Origin: Biformimicrobium ophioploci
GTDB taxonomy: Bacteria; Pseudomonadota; Gammaproteobacteria; Pseudomonadales; Cellvibrionaceae
Assembly: GCF_030270605.1 (NCBI RefSeq)
Contig: NZ_BSYJ01000003.1
Coordinates: forward strand, 620,001 to 684,000
DNA: 64,000 nucleotides
Reading direction: 5' to 3'
Within the stretch, counting starts at the first letter, position 1; each line of letters starts with the position of its first letter. Below the pieces are notes generated by a model that was given only the letters and a program-made list of their open reading frames with translations, was not told the DNA's origin and did not search any database. This document shows positions 1 through 8,538 of this stretch, one piece after another. Position numbers and translations under genes: made by a program.

Positions 1-147
1 CTCCTTTAATTCGCATTGCATCACTGCGTCTATTCGCAGTGCCTTGTGCTGTGTTCCGGTGCTCGCAGTTTGGAAAAGTTGCGCAGTGTGCGGCTGCACC
101 CACAACAAAATCAAGGACACAGGTCTAGGAAACTGAGGGAATAAACT

Positions 148-1305
148 ATGAAGGGAAGAACACGGCTCTACCGTGCTATCCAGGCTGCGATCGGTTGCTC
201 GCTGGTATGTAGCGTTGCCAATGCCCAGCAAGGCGTCGAGCAGGCAAGTCAGCCAGTAGAGGAAGTTGTTGTAACCGGTACCCATATCAAGGGGCTGGAT
301 ACCGAAGGCGCAGTGCAGGTGGTCCAGATTGGCAGGGAGGAGATTGACGCTTCGGGCGCGCTCTCACCGATCGAGTTGCTCAAGCAGCTTACCCAGACCG
401 GAGGAGGGAGCGGTACCTTCTCGACAACGACGGCCGGCCCACTTTCAAGCAATACTCCGGTGGGTGCCGCGGGCGTATCCCTGCGCGGGCTCGGCGCGGC
501 GTCGACTCTGGTCCTGGTAAACGGGCGAAGGGTATCGGTCAGCTCCTTTGCGAAGGGGCAGGAATCCTTTGTAGATGTAAACTCAATTCCGTTGTCGGCA
601 ATCGAGCGAATCGAGGTGCTGCCGAGTGGTGCTGCGGCAACCTATGGTGCGGACGCTGTTGCGGGCGTAGTCAACTTTGTTCTGCGCGATGACTATGAAG
701 GCAGTGAACTCAGCCTTTCCCACGGCAATTCGACGGCGAGTACCGACGAGGGTAAGTATAACCTGAACTGGGTATGGGGGCGTAAAGGTGAGCGCAGTCA
801 CACGATGTTGGTCGCAGACATATTCACCCGGAATGCGCTTTATGATCGCGACAGGGCCGCAACCGCAAATTCAGTAAGGCCGAGCCAGCAGGGTATCTAT
901 CCCAGTTTCAATGACCTGTTTGCAATGTACTACGACCAGGCAGAAGAAGCTGGGGACGGTGGGTGCGCGGATGAGCAATTTGGTTTTGGTTCGTTTGGTG
1001 AATTTTGCGAATTCAATACCAATGCATATGTGGCGACCCAGGATGAATATGATAGCGCCAGCGTAGTCGGTACATTCGATTTTCAGTTGAGCGACTCGGT
1101 CGAGTGGTTCAATACTGCGATGGTGCAGGCCAGTAGCTCCAGCGGCACGGCATCACCAGCAAATTTCAGTCGCGCCCCGTTCGACCCGGAATCGCCGCTC
1201 TGGCCCGAGGCACTGAAGGCAGATATCGTTGAGGAAGGCGGGTTCAGCCCCGATTTTCCAACTGATGATTTCAGCGATTTTTATGGCTATCCGATTTTTG
1301 CATGA
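148..1305 (+). pseudogene. Truncated TonB-dependent receptor (plug domain and start of barrel only)
   Basis: The ORF starts with an ATG behind a GAGGGA ribosome site and encodes a signal peptide (about residues 1-26, ending SVANA). A TonB-box/plug entry EEVVVTG follows, then a plug domain to about residue 180 with typical motifs (VSLRGLG, VLVNGRR, IERIEVLPSGAAATYGADA, GVVNFVLR). Outer-membrane receptors of this family are usually 700-1000 residues; this one stops at 385, after only the first barrel strands, with a TGA at 1303-1305. In the same frame, the next codons belong to an unrelated membrane transporter. The intact parent would have imported a substrate through the outer membrane with TonB energy, and its neighbours suggest a cyanophycin or beta-aspartyl peptide ligand. 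As it stands it cannot form a barrel, so I treat it as a remnant. An assembly join is the alternative. Confidence 0.8.
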
Positions 1306-1308
1306 GGT

Positions 1309-2589
1309 GTGCCATTTTTTGCGGAAGGCGGCGATATCGGCCTTTTGAATTTTGCCTTTGAGGGCATGGTTTCAGGCACCAAGTGGGGCGCGTCCATCGG
1401 TGTATTCGCGTTTGTCCTGCTGACAGGCGGCGCGTTCGGGTTGATTTTTGCCAGCGGTAGTGTGGAGCGGCTGTTACGCCTGGTGATCGCGCGTAAGGCG
1501 ATACCCGGTTCCTTGTACCTGGCGATACTCTGCCTGATGTTTTCCCTGGGCGGGGCCGTCTTTGGCATGGGTGAAGAGGTAATTCCCTTTACTCTCATCG
1601 TCGTTCCGGCATTGATAGCAATGGGATACGACAGCATTACCGCGGTTCTTGTGACTTATGTCGCCACCCAGCTGGGGTTTGCGACGTCCTGGATGAACCC
1701 TTTTGGTGTAAGCATTGCGCAAGGCATTGCCGATGTGCCGTTGATGTCCGGTAGTCTTCCCAGGATGGCGCTGTGGGCTGTAGTGACGCTGTGCCTGGTG
1801 GTATATACCCACTATTATGCGCGCAGGGTCCTGCAAAACCCGGAATCCTCGCTGCCATATAAATCTGACAGTCAGCATCGCGCAACACTGGACGCATCGG
1901 AGTCCACGACGGCCCTGGTCCGTGGTGACGGCCTCGTACTGCTACTCTTCCTTGGCGGTATCGCCTGGATGGTCTGGGGTGTTGTGAGCCGCGGCTATTT
2001 CCTGCCTGAGATTGCAACACAGTTCTTCACCGTGGGGCTTGTGATTGCCGTAGTTGCGATTCTCTTTCGTCTCAATGGCTTGACTGCTAACCGGGCTGCG
2101 GCCGCGTTCAGGGAAGGTGCCCAGCAGCTGTTGCCCGCTGCAATGGTAGTGGCCTTTGCCAAAGGTGTTGTACTGCTTCTCGGGGGCGATGATGCGACCA
2201 GCCCGAGCGTCCTGAATACGGTTTTGCATTCCGTCGGCTCTGCGCTTGCCGATGTGCCTGCGGTTTTGTCTGCCTGGGTAATGCTACTGTTCCAGACCGT
2301 GTTCAATTTCTTTATAACGTCCGGCTCCGGCCAGGCTGCGCTGACAATGCCGATCATGGCACCTCTCGCGGACGTGGTGGGTGTAACCCGCCAGACCGCA
2401 GTGCTGGCGTTTCAGTTGGGTGATGGCTTCAGTAATGTGATTGTGCCAACTTCTGCGGCCCTGATGGGTTGTCTGGGTGCGGCGCGCCTGGAGTGGGGTA
2501 TCTGGGTTCGGTTCGCGCTGCCTTTAATCGGGTGGCTGTTTTTGCTGTCTTCCGTGGCGGTGATGCTGGCGGTTCTGACAGGGTTTTAA
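1309..2589 (+). CDS. YfcC-like amino-acid/dicarboxylate transporter, N-terminus missing
   Basis: This is a hydrophobic 426-residue protein with about ten or more membrane segments. It resembles the YfcC/C4-dicarboxylate anaerobic carrier family (motifs FAEGGDIGLLNFAFEGM, VLLTGGAFG, FNFFITSGSGQAALTMP, FQLGDGFSN). Family members normally carry one more N-terminal membrane helix and a periplasmic loop of roughly 60 residues before the FAEGG-like motif. Here translation can only begin at a GTG three bases after the receptor remnant's stop, with no good ribosome site. The gene therefore looks truncated at its 5' end by the event that also cut the receptor. It is 9 bp upstream of iadA, so uptake of dipeptides, aspartate or arginine released from cyanophycin is a reasonable guess for the intact parent. 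Function of the shortened form is doubtful. Confidence 0.7.
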   Translation: MPFFAEGGDIGLLNFAFEGMVSGTKWGASIGVFAFVLLTGGAFGLIFASGSVERLLRLVIARKAIPGSLYLAILCLMFSLGGAVFGMGEEVIPFTLIVVPALIAMGYDSITAVLVTYVATQLGFATSWMNPFGVSIAQGIADVPLMSGSLPRMALWAVVTLCLVVYTHYYARRVLQNPESSLPYKSDSQHRATLDASESTTALVRGDGLVLLLFLGGIAWMVWGVVSRGYFLPEIATQFFTVGLVIAVVAILFRLNGLTANRAAAAFREGAQQLLPAAMVVAFAKGVVLLLGGDDATSPSVLNTVLHSVGSALADVPAVLSAWVMLLFQTVFNFFITSGSGQAALTMPIMAPLADVVGVTRQTAVLAFQLGDGFSNVIVPTSAALMGCLGAARLEWGIWVRFALPLIGWLFLLSSVAVMLAVLTGF

Positions 2590-2598
2590 GAAGTTTTT

Positions 2599-3780
2599 AT
2601 GCCAAAGATAGTTTTAATAAAAAATGCCAGGGTTTTTGCACCAGAAGATCTCGGTGTGCAGGATGTACTGGTTGCTGGAGAGAAGATTTCACAGCTCGGT
2701 GAAGGACTTGAGCTGCCCTCTGAGCTGGGCGAGACCATCGATGCGAGTGGTGCATGGCTCATCCCCGGACTGGTGGATTCTCTTGTTCACATTGCCGGTG
2801 GCGGCGGGGAGGGTGGTTTCGCGTCCAGAACCCCGGAGCTGGATCCCGTTGAGGCATTCTCTTCGGGGGTTACGACCGTGGTTGGTGTCCTGGGTACGGA
2901 CGCAACCACGCGCACACTAAATGACTTGTACGGGAAGTTCCGTGCGCTCTGTGAGCAGGGACTTTCCTGCTACATGCACACGGGGTCGTACGAGTTTCCG
3001 GTGATGACTGTCACCGGCAGCGTGCGTTCCGATATTGTTTTTATGCAGAATGTCATCGGCGTCGGTGAGCTTGCAATTTCAGACCATCGCTCGTCCCAGC
3101 CGAGAACCGAGGAACTCGTTCGCGTAGCCTCCGACGCCCGCGTGGCAGGCCTGCTAAGCGGGAAGAAAGGCGTGCTCAGTATTCATGTGGGCGATGGCAA
3201 AGGGCGTTTGGATCCGCTGTTCGATGCGCTGGAGCATTCAGATCTCCCCGCCGAGCAATTTTATCCTACCCACATCAACCGGAATCGCGCCCTGCTGGCA
3301 CAGGGTATCGAATTCGCCAAGTCCGGTGGCTATATCGATTTCACTGCCTCGACGACGGATGCAATTCTTGAAAGCGGCGAAGTGCGCGCAAGTCATGCAT
3401 TGAAGCTCGCAATCCAGGCCGGTGTGCCTGTTGAACGCATAATCATGTCTTCTGATGGCCAGGGTTCGCTTCCGGATTTCTGTGAAAACGGATTATTGAA
3501 AAGCCTGGACGTTGCATCGGTTGCCAGTCTCTTCGGGGAATTACGGCGCGCGGTACAGGAGGAGGGTGTCTCCTTCGTCGACGCTCTCCGGTCCGTCACC
3601 TCCAATCCGGCAACAGTGCTGGGGCTTGGCGGCAAGGGTGGGATCGCTGCCGGACTCGATGCGGACTTGAGCATCGTGGATCCGTCGAACTTTGAGATTC
3701 GCTCTGTCATGGCCCGGGGTAACTGGCAGTACCTGGAGGGTAAATGCCGGGACGCGCTCGGACGCTTCGCACAGGAATAA
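2599..3780 (+). CDS. iadA: Isoaspartyl dipeptidase (beta-aspartyl peptidase, amidohydrolase superfamily)
   Basis: The 393-residue protein aligns along its length with E. coli IadA, a cytoplasmic zinc enzyme that hydrolyses beta-aspartyl dipeptides. Visible family motifs are IPGLVD, AGGGGEGGF..RTPE, GVTTVVG, LGTD, AISDHR, SIHVGDGKG, PTHINRN and SSDGQGS. Expected metal and catalytic residues present are H64, E157 (where E. coli has a carbamylated lysine), H196, H225 and D286. The first histidine of the HxH pair is replaced: the motif reads D-S-L-V-H-I, so position 62 is Leu (codon CTT at 2782-2784). This could reduce or alter activity. IadA-type enzymes are known to split beta-Asp-Arg from cyanophycin in some bacteria, and the cyanophycinase 30 bp downstream supports that role here. 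The ATG start is 9 bp after the transporter stop. Confidence 0.88.
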   Translation: MPKIVLIKNARVFAPEDLGVQDVLVAGEKISQLGEGLELPSELGETIDASGAWLIPGLVDSLVHIAGGGGEGGFASRTPELDPVEAFSSGVTTVVGVLGTDATTRTLNDLYGKFRALCEQGLSCYMHTGSYEFPVMTVTGSVRSDIVFMQNVIGVGELAISDHRSSQPRTEELVRVASDARVAGLLSGKKGVLSIHVGDGKGRLDPLFDALEHSDLPAEQFYPTHINRNRALLAQGIEFAKSGGYIDFTASTTDAILESGEVRASHALKLAIQAGVPVERIIMSSDGQGSLPDFCENGLLKSLDVASVASLFGELRRAVQEEGVSFVDALRSVTSNPATVLGLGGKGGIAAGLDADLSIVDPSNFEIRSVMARGNWQYLEGKCRDALGRFAQE

Positions 3781-3810
3781 CGACAAAGGGATTACATAGG
3801 GAATTACATA

Positions 3811-5058
3811 ATGGGATTGAAGTTGATTCGGTACCTTGCCGGTGCTCTTGCGCTGACTGCTTCCGTGGGCGCATACAGTGCAGGAAAGCTGATGATCGTC
3901 GGCGGTGCCCTGCGTAGTGACAACGAAGATGTATACAGGCAGTTTATTGCCGCTATTCCCGAGGACGCGCCCGACGTTGCGATCATCCCCGCGGCCTCAG
4001 GAAGGCCGGCACACTATGCAAAGCAGTTCGCTACTGATCTTGCAGCGCATGGTTTTAACGGCCACGTCCATGTACTTCCGGTAGCCTTGAGGGACGACCG
4101 CTCTACACCGTATGTTGATGAAAGCACCTGGGCAAAGGGCGCATTTGATGCAGCTCTACCGGAGAATTTGAACGCTGTCGGCGGTATCTGGTTTGTTGGT
4201 GGTGACCAGACCCGGATAACGGGCACCATGCTGACCGATAAAGGCGAAGACTCCCCCCTGATGACTGCTGTCAGACGCCGGCTCGCCGAAGGTGCTGTGG
4301 TCGGTGGCACCAGTGCCGGGGCGGCGATTATGAGCGACCCGATGATAGCGGGGGGCAGCTCGCTTGCTGCGCTCACAGTCCCGCCCGGTAACGAGTACGC
4401 GGGGATCAATGCGCAGGAGAGCGGGCAGCTGGTGCTACGCAAGGGCATTGGATTTTTTGATGCCGGTATCGTGGATCAGCACTTTGACCGCAAGGGGCGG
4501 CTGGGCAGGCTGGTTCGCTCGCTGGAGTCACAGGCGCCGTCGCGCAGGCTGGGATTTGGTGTGGACGAAGATACCGGCATCCTGGTCGACCTTGGCAAAA
4601 AAGAGATGACCGTGCTGGGTGCGGGCAACCTCGTCCTGATCGATGCACGTCAGGCAAAGTTTGCGAGCGGTAAGGATCAATTCGGTGCGCAGGGTATGAC
4701 GCTGTCGGTACTGAGCCGTGGAGACCGCTACAACTATGGCACTCACAGCCTGTCCCTCAATGGCGCGCCTACGGTTAAAAATGAGGCCTTCGGTTATGTT
4801 GCGGACCAGGGCGCAGGTATGGCGATTCCGAACTCGCGTCTGGATCACCTGCTGGGCTTCTCCCTGCTCGACAATAGTGAGACCGCAGAGCTGAGGCGCT
4901 ATGCCTTTGGCGAGGACGGTGCAGGTATCCTCTACCGGTTTACGCAGACGGGAAACAGTGAGGGTTACTGGCGCTACGGATCAGGCACCAAGGATCAGTA
5001 TTCGGCCCGCGACGTACTCTTCTCCATCGAGCCCGTATCAATTTCCATCGAGAGGTAA
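3811..5058 (+). CDS. Exported cyanophycinase (peptidase family S51, CphE-like)
   Basis: Cyanophycinases cut the multi-L-arginyl-poly-L-aspartate backbone into beta-Asp-Arg dipeptides. The 415-residue protein starts with a signal peptide (about residues 1-24). It shows the S51 nucleophile elbow GGTSAGAA with Ser168, the FVGGDQ motif at 128-133 and D-Q-H-F at 222-225. CphB-type intracellular enzymes are about 270 residues. The signal peptide and the roughly 150-residue C-terminal extension match the secreted CphE type, which lets a bacterium use cyanophycin from other organisms. It is the last gene of a tightly spaced set with iadA (30 bp gap), a transporter and a receptor remnant. S51 also contains peptidase E, but the length and context favour cyanophycinase. 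Confidence 0.85.
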   Translation: MGLKLIRYLAGALALTASVGAYSAGKLMIVGGALRSDNEDVYRQFIAAIPEDAPDVAIIPAASGRPAHYAKQFATDLAAHGFNGHVHVLPVALRDDRSTPYVDESTWAKGAFDAALPENLNAVGGIWFVGGDQTRITGTMLTDKGEDSPLMTAVRRRLAEGAVVGGTSAGAAIMSDPMIAGGSSLAALTVPPGNEYAGINAQESGQLVLRKGIGFFDAGIVDQHFDRKGRLGRLVRSLESQAPSRRLGFGVDEDTGILVDLGKKEMTVLGAGNLVLIDARQAKFASGKDQFGAQGMTLSVLSRGDRYNYGTHSLSLNGAPTVKNEAFGYVADQGAGMAIPNSRLDHLLGFSLLDNSETAELRRYAFGEDGAGILYRFTQTGNSEGYWRYGSGTKDQYSARDVLFSIEPVSISIER

Positions 5059-5152
5059 TTGATCGGTAATCGACAGTCAGTCGTCACGAACATTTCATTA
5101 GTCAAAAACTGCCAGCCCGGTGTGTGCTACCGCCGGGCCGACAGGATAGCCG

Positions 5153-7513
5153 TCAGGGCGTGAGCAGCAGGGTGCTGCTTGTCTTCTCCGTAATCTGCTT
5201 TTCATCCATCAGCTGGGTACGGTATTTCCCCTGGACATAAAGGGGCAGCTGATCTTCAAAGTGCGCGTCAAACGGGTTGCCAGACTGGCCCGCGGGCAGA
5301 ATGCCAAGGCTGTTTTCAGCGCTGCCAAAGTCGATCAGGCGACGGGTCGAGGGGCCGGACTTGACGGCCTGGTGGCCGCTACCGAAACGCTGTGACAGGT
5401 TGTTGGGTACCGCGTGGCTGCCGGAGACAGGCACCGGGCCCACGTTCAGGAAGCGGTCGAGTAAGGCAATCTTGCCCATCGGGTGCTCCTGCTCGAAAGT
5501 GTGGACCGCCTGCCATTGCCACTGGTTGGTATCCTCGCCCAGTTTTTCCTGCAGGACGGCGATTGCGTTGCTCCAGCCCGCTGCGATTGCCCCCTCAAAG
5601 CCACCCAGTTCCGGGTTCTCGCTATTGTTCCACCAGGGCGACTCCGGGTTTTCCACCAGGTTGTAGAAGCCGTGGTCTATCGAGCGGGTGCGCACCAGCA
5701 GGCCGAAGAAGCTCTCGCCGAGCTCGTCATGAAAAGCCGCCCGGGCGACCTGATACTGCCATTCCGTGAATACTGTTGCCGCGATGGACTCCAGTGAAAA
5801 CTGGCCGTCCCACGCCTGCAGCGCTTGCAGTAGCGGCTCTTGCTGCGCGTTACCCCGTGCCAGGTTTTCCACCACGGGAATCATGCGGTCCAGTGCGCGC
5901 AGGGCAAAATCGCTGCCGTCATCCATCTGGATGGCCATATTGTCGCCCAGATCCAGTGGCCTGGAATTGCCGGCAATCAGCTGGTCGATTCGACGCGCGC
6001 GCGCAGGAAGGTTGTAGTAACCCGGCACTGGCTGCGCATTCTGTGGCTGGTGGTTGGCGGAGACGATATAGCCGCGCTCCGGATTCACTTCCTGGGGGTT
6101 GCTGCTGAACGGATGGAAGCCATCGGGTTCATCATTGCCGCTTGCGCCATCGAGGATCAGCCACGGTTGTACGTGCGCGGGCCGGTTCGGCACCTTTGCG
6201 GCTGCCCACCAGGCAATGTTGCCCTCGGCATCGGCATACATCACATTCAGTCCCGGTGCATGAATGCCGCTGACGGCCTTGCCGAACGCCTCAAGGCTGT
6301 CTGCGTGATTCATCTTGTACAGTGCGTCGAGCATCGGATTCTCTGTCTGCAGGAACGCCCACCACAGGGATACGGGTTGGCGGCCATCGAATCCGTCGAA
6401 CACGTCATTGATGATCGGACCGCGCGGTGTTGCGCGGATGGTGACCGCTACCGGATCCTGGCCCTTGACCTGGATTTTCTCTTCGCGGCTGATGATTTCC
6501 TGCCAGCCATCGCCCACGCGAACCTGTGTCGGGTTTTCCGGGTTCAGCTCTTCCAGGTAGAAGTCCATATCGTCGTTCTGGAACATTGTCAGGCCCCAGC
6601 CGCGCTCGCTGTTATGTCCGAGCAGGGCGGTCGGCACCAGTGCCTGGTGATGGCCATAGAGCTCGAAACCCGGCGCGTTCAGGTGTGCTTCCCACCAGGC
6701 GCCCGGGACAGAGAAGCTAATGTGCGGGTCGCTTGCCAGGATCGGGAAGCCGGAGGCGCTGCGTGTGCCGGCAATGGCCCAGGCGTTACTGCCCTCGAAC
6801 AGCGGCAGTCCGCGGCCGGGTTCGGTCAGGGCGGCCACTTCGCCGAGGGACGCGAGTGTTTGCGGGGAGAGCTTTTCCAGAACACCGCCTTCCTGCCACT
6901 GGAGGTCGAAGTCAGCAAGGTACTCTTTGCCGAGTGTTGCAGCGATCCTGGTCATCAGTGGTTCCGAGCGCATCGCCATGGCAAAACTGTAGGCGAGGTA
7001 GCCGGACACACTGATAGTGTCTACTGCCGTAAAGGGCTCCGGCTTGACGCCGAGCAGGTCAAATTCCAGCGGCAACGTTTCCTGCGCGACAAACGCATTG
7101 ATGCCGGCCAGGTAGCTTGTCAGGGCCTGGCCTGCCGGTGTGTTCATGTCCAGCTTGTGGACGTATTGCTCTGCATGCGCGCGTATACCCAGCGTACGGA
7201 ACAGGGTGTCGGTCTTCACCAGCTCGGGGCCGAACAATTCTGCCAGGCGGCCACTGGCCAGCCGTCGCATCAGGTCCATCTGGAACAGTCGGTCCTTGGC
7301 ATGCACATAGCCAAGTGCGCGGTACAGATCGTTCAGGTTCTCGGCATTGATGTGGGGTACGCCGTAGTGGTCGTAGCGCACCTGTACCGGCGCGACCAGC
7401 CCCTGCAGCGTCAGCTCGCCATTGCGAACGGTCTGATAGTGATGGTTTGTCCAGACAGTCAGGGCTGCGACCAGGAGGCCGGTGCCGAGGATTCCTGCGA
7501 GAAGTTTTTTCAT
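5153..7513 (-). CDS. Penicillin acylase family protein (N-terminal nucleophile hydrolase)
   Basis: This large periplasmic amidase precursor belongs to peptidase family S45 and is about 786 residues from the chosen start. The ATG at 7513 gives a proper signal-anchor (MKKLLAGILGTGLLVAAL); the frame stays open upstream to 7627 but encodes no plausible extra segment. The alpha-chain region shows VRYDHYGVPHI and ALGYVHAKDRLFQMDLMRR. The autoproteolysis site and new N-terminal nucleophile Ser lie in FEGSNAWAIAG, followed by the beta-chain motifs SDPHI and GVTMFQND-like GLTMFQNDDMD. Relatives include penicillin G acylase, acyl-homoserine-lactone acylases (PvdQ/QuiP) and acylases of unknown substrate. 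The natural substrate cannot be read from sequence. The gene is convergent with the cyanophycinase gene and divergent from ung. Confidence 0.85.
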   Translation of the reverse strand: MKKLLAGILGTGLLVAALTVWTNHHYQTVRNGELTLQGLVAPVQVRYDHYGVPHINAENLNDLYRALGYVHAKDRLFQMDLMRRLASGRLAELFGPELVKTDTLFRTLGIRAHAEQYVHKLDMNTPAGQALTSYLAGINAFVAQETLPLEFDLLGVKPEPFTAVDTISVSGYLAYSFAMAMRSEPLMTRIAATLGKEYLADFDLQWQEGGVLEKLSPQTLASLGEVAALTEPGRGLPLFEGSNAWAIAGTRSASGFPILASDPHISFSVPGAWWEAHLNAPGFELYGHHQALVPTALLGHNSERGWGLTMFQNDDMDFYLEELNPENPTQVRVGDGWQEIISREEKIQVKGQDPVAVTIRATPRGPIINDVFDGFDGRQPVSLWWAFLQTENPMLDALYKMNHADSLEAFGKAVSGIHAPGLNVMYADAEGNIAWWAAAKVPNRPAHVQPWLILDGASGNDEPDGFHPFSSNPQEVNPERGYIVSANHQPQNAQPVPGYYNLPARARRIDQLIAGNSRPLDLGDNMAIQMDDGSDFALRALDRMIPVVENLARGNAQQEPLLQALQAWDGQFSLESIAATVFTEWQYQVARAAFHDELGESFFGLLVRTRSIDHGFYNLVENPESPWWNNSENPELGGFEGAIAAGWSNAIAVLQEKLGEDTNQWQWQAVHTFEQEHPMGKIALLDRFLNVGPVPVSGSHAVPNNLSQRFGSGHQAVKSGPSTRRLIDFGSAENSLGILPAGQSGNPFDAHFEDQLPLYVQGKYRTQLMDEKQITEKTSSTLLLTP

Positions 7514-7734
7514 TGTTGTTCCGGTAATCGAGCCGACCGACAGGGGGAGCGGGGCGTCTTGCGCTTTATATTTGCTGTTTGGGGCGGGATTGTACCACCC
7601 GGGCTTGCCGATGGGCCGCCGGAACATCGCTGGCCGGCAACTAAATGTGACTACTCAATTCTGTTTCTCCCGCGTTGCATTAGCTGGTAGCGTGTGGCAA
7701 CGTCCGGGGCTTCCGAATCGGGTTTGAAAAGAAG

Positions 7735-7773
7735 CCCAAACAGAAACCCCAAACCGAAACCCCAAACCGAAAA
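7735..7773. repeat. Tandem 13-bp repeat, three units, upstream of ung
   Basis: Three head-to-tail units of the form CCCAAACCGAAAC occupy this stretch. The first has a C-to-A change and the last ends in A. It lies 9 bp before the GTG start of ung, in the divergent control region with the penicillin-acylase gene. Confidence 0.85.
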
Positions 7774-7782
7774 GAGCAGAGT

Positions 7783-8508
7783 GTGAGCGCCGCGACCAAT
7801 TTCTCTGAACAGGCCGGCCGGGCGGCCCTGCCAGCCTGCTGGCTGGAAGTGCTGCAGGCCGAATTCGACAAGCCGTATATGGTCGCGCTGCGCCAGTTCC
7901 TGCGCGATGAAAAAATGGCCGGCAAGGCGATTTACCCTCCGGGTGACGAGATTTTCAGCGCGTTTACCGCGGTGCCTTTTGAGCAGGTCAAGGTTGTGAT
8001 ACTGGGGCAGGACCCATACCACGGTCCGGGACAGGCGCATGGGCTGGCGTTCTCGGTTAAGCCGGGTATCCCCACGCCGCCGTCGCTACAGAATATCTAC
8101 AAGGAAATCTACGCGGATCTCGGGCTGATGCCGCCATCCCACGGCAATCTGCAGTCCTGGGCCGAGCAGGGCGTTCTGCTGCTGAATGCCACCTTGTCGG
8201 TGGAACGGGGCAAGGCCGGGTCTCACCAGCGAAAGGGCTGGGAGCAGTTTACGGATGTTGTGGTGGAGGCCCTGAATATGCGCCGGGAAGGTCTGGTATT
8301 CATGCTCTGGGGCAGTTACGCGCAGAAGAAGGGCGCCGCCATCGACCGCGACCGGCATCTGGTTCTGGAGTCACCACACCCATCGCCCCTGTCGGCGCAT
8401 CGCGGCTTCTTTGGCAGCGGCCACTTTTCCAGGGCGAACCAGTGGCTGGAGGGCAGGGGCTTTGCCCCTGTCGACTGGTCTGTGCCGGACCCGGACTCGC
8501 TCTTCTAA
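7783..8508 (+). CDS. ung: Uracil-DNA glycosylase
   Basis: The 241-residue family-1 uracil-DNA glycosylase removes uracil from DNA to start base-excision repair. Diagnostic motifs are all present: [18 protein letters not shown] with the water-activating Asp, [10 protein letters not shown], and the DNA-intercalating loop [13 protein letters not shown] with the catalytic His. The length matches E. coli Ung (229) with a short N-terminal extension. The start is a GTG, because no ATG lies between the tandem repeat and the conserved region. The ribosome site is poor, so a slightly different start is possible. It is convergent with ygfZ. Confidence 0.96.
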   Translation: MSAATNFSEQAGRAALPACWLEVLQAEFDKPYMVALRQFLRDEKMAGKAIYPPGDEIFSAFTAVPFEQVKVVILGQDPYHGPGQAHGLAFSVKPGIPTPPSLQNIYKEIYADLGLMPPSHGNLQSWAEQGVLLLNATLSVERGKAGSHQRKGWEQFTDVVVEALNMRREGLVFMLWGSYAQKKGAAIDRDRHLVLESPHPSPLSAHRGFFGSGHFSRANQWLEGRGFAPVDWSVPDPDSLF

Positions 8509-8510
8509 TA

Positions 8511-8533
8511 CCTCAGGCTACCTCAGGCTACCT
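8511..8533. repeat. Short tandem repeat between ung and ygfZ
   Basis: The 10-bp unit CCTCAGGCTA occurs twice in direct succession and is followed by a partial third copy (CCT). It begins three bases after the ung stop and ends just before the stop codon of the convergent ygfZ. No function is evident. Confidence 0.8.
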
Positions 8534-8538
8534 GTGCG

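Noticed and set aside
5115-5138. 6-bp hairpin between the cyanophycinase and penicillin-acylase genes
   Set aside because: The stem is short with a 12-base loop and no T-run on either side; it is too weak to call a terminator.
5840-7690. 616-codon open frame on the plus strand opposite the penicillin-acylase gene
   Set aside because: It is antisense to a clearly conserved gene, has no recognisable domain, and its open state follows from the GC-rich codon bias of the real gene.
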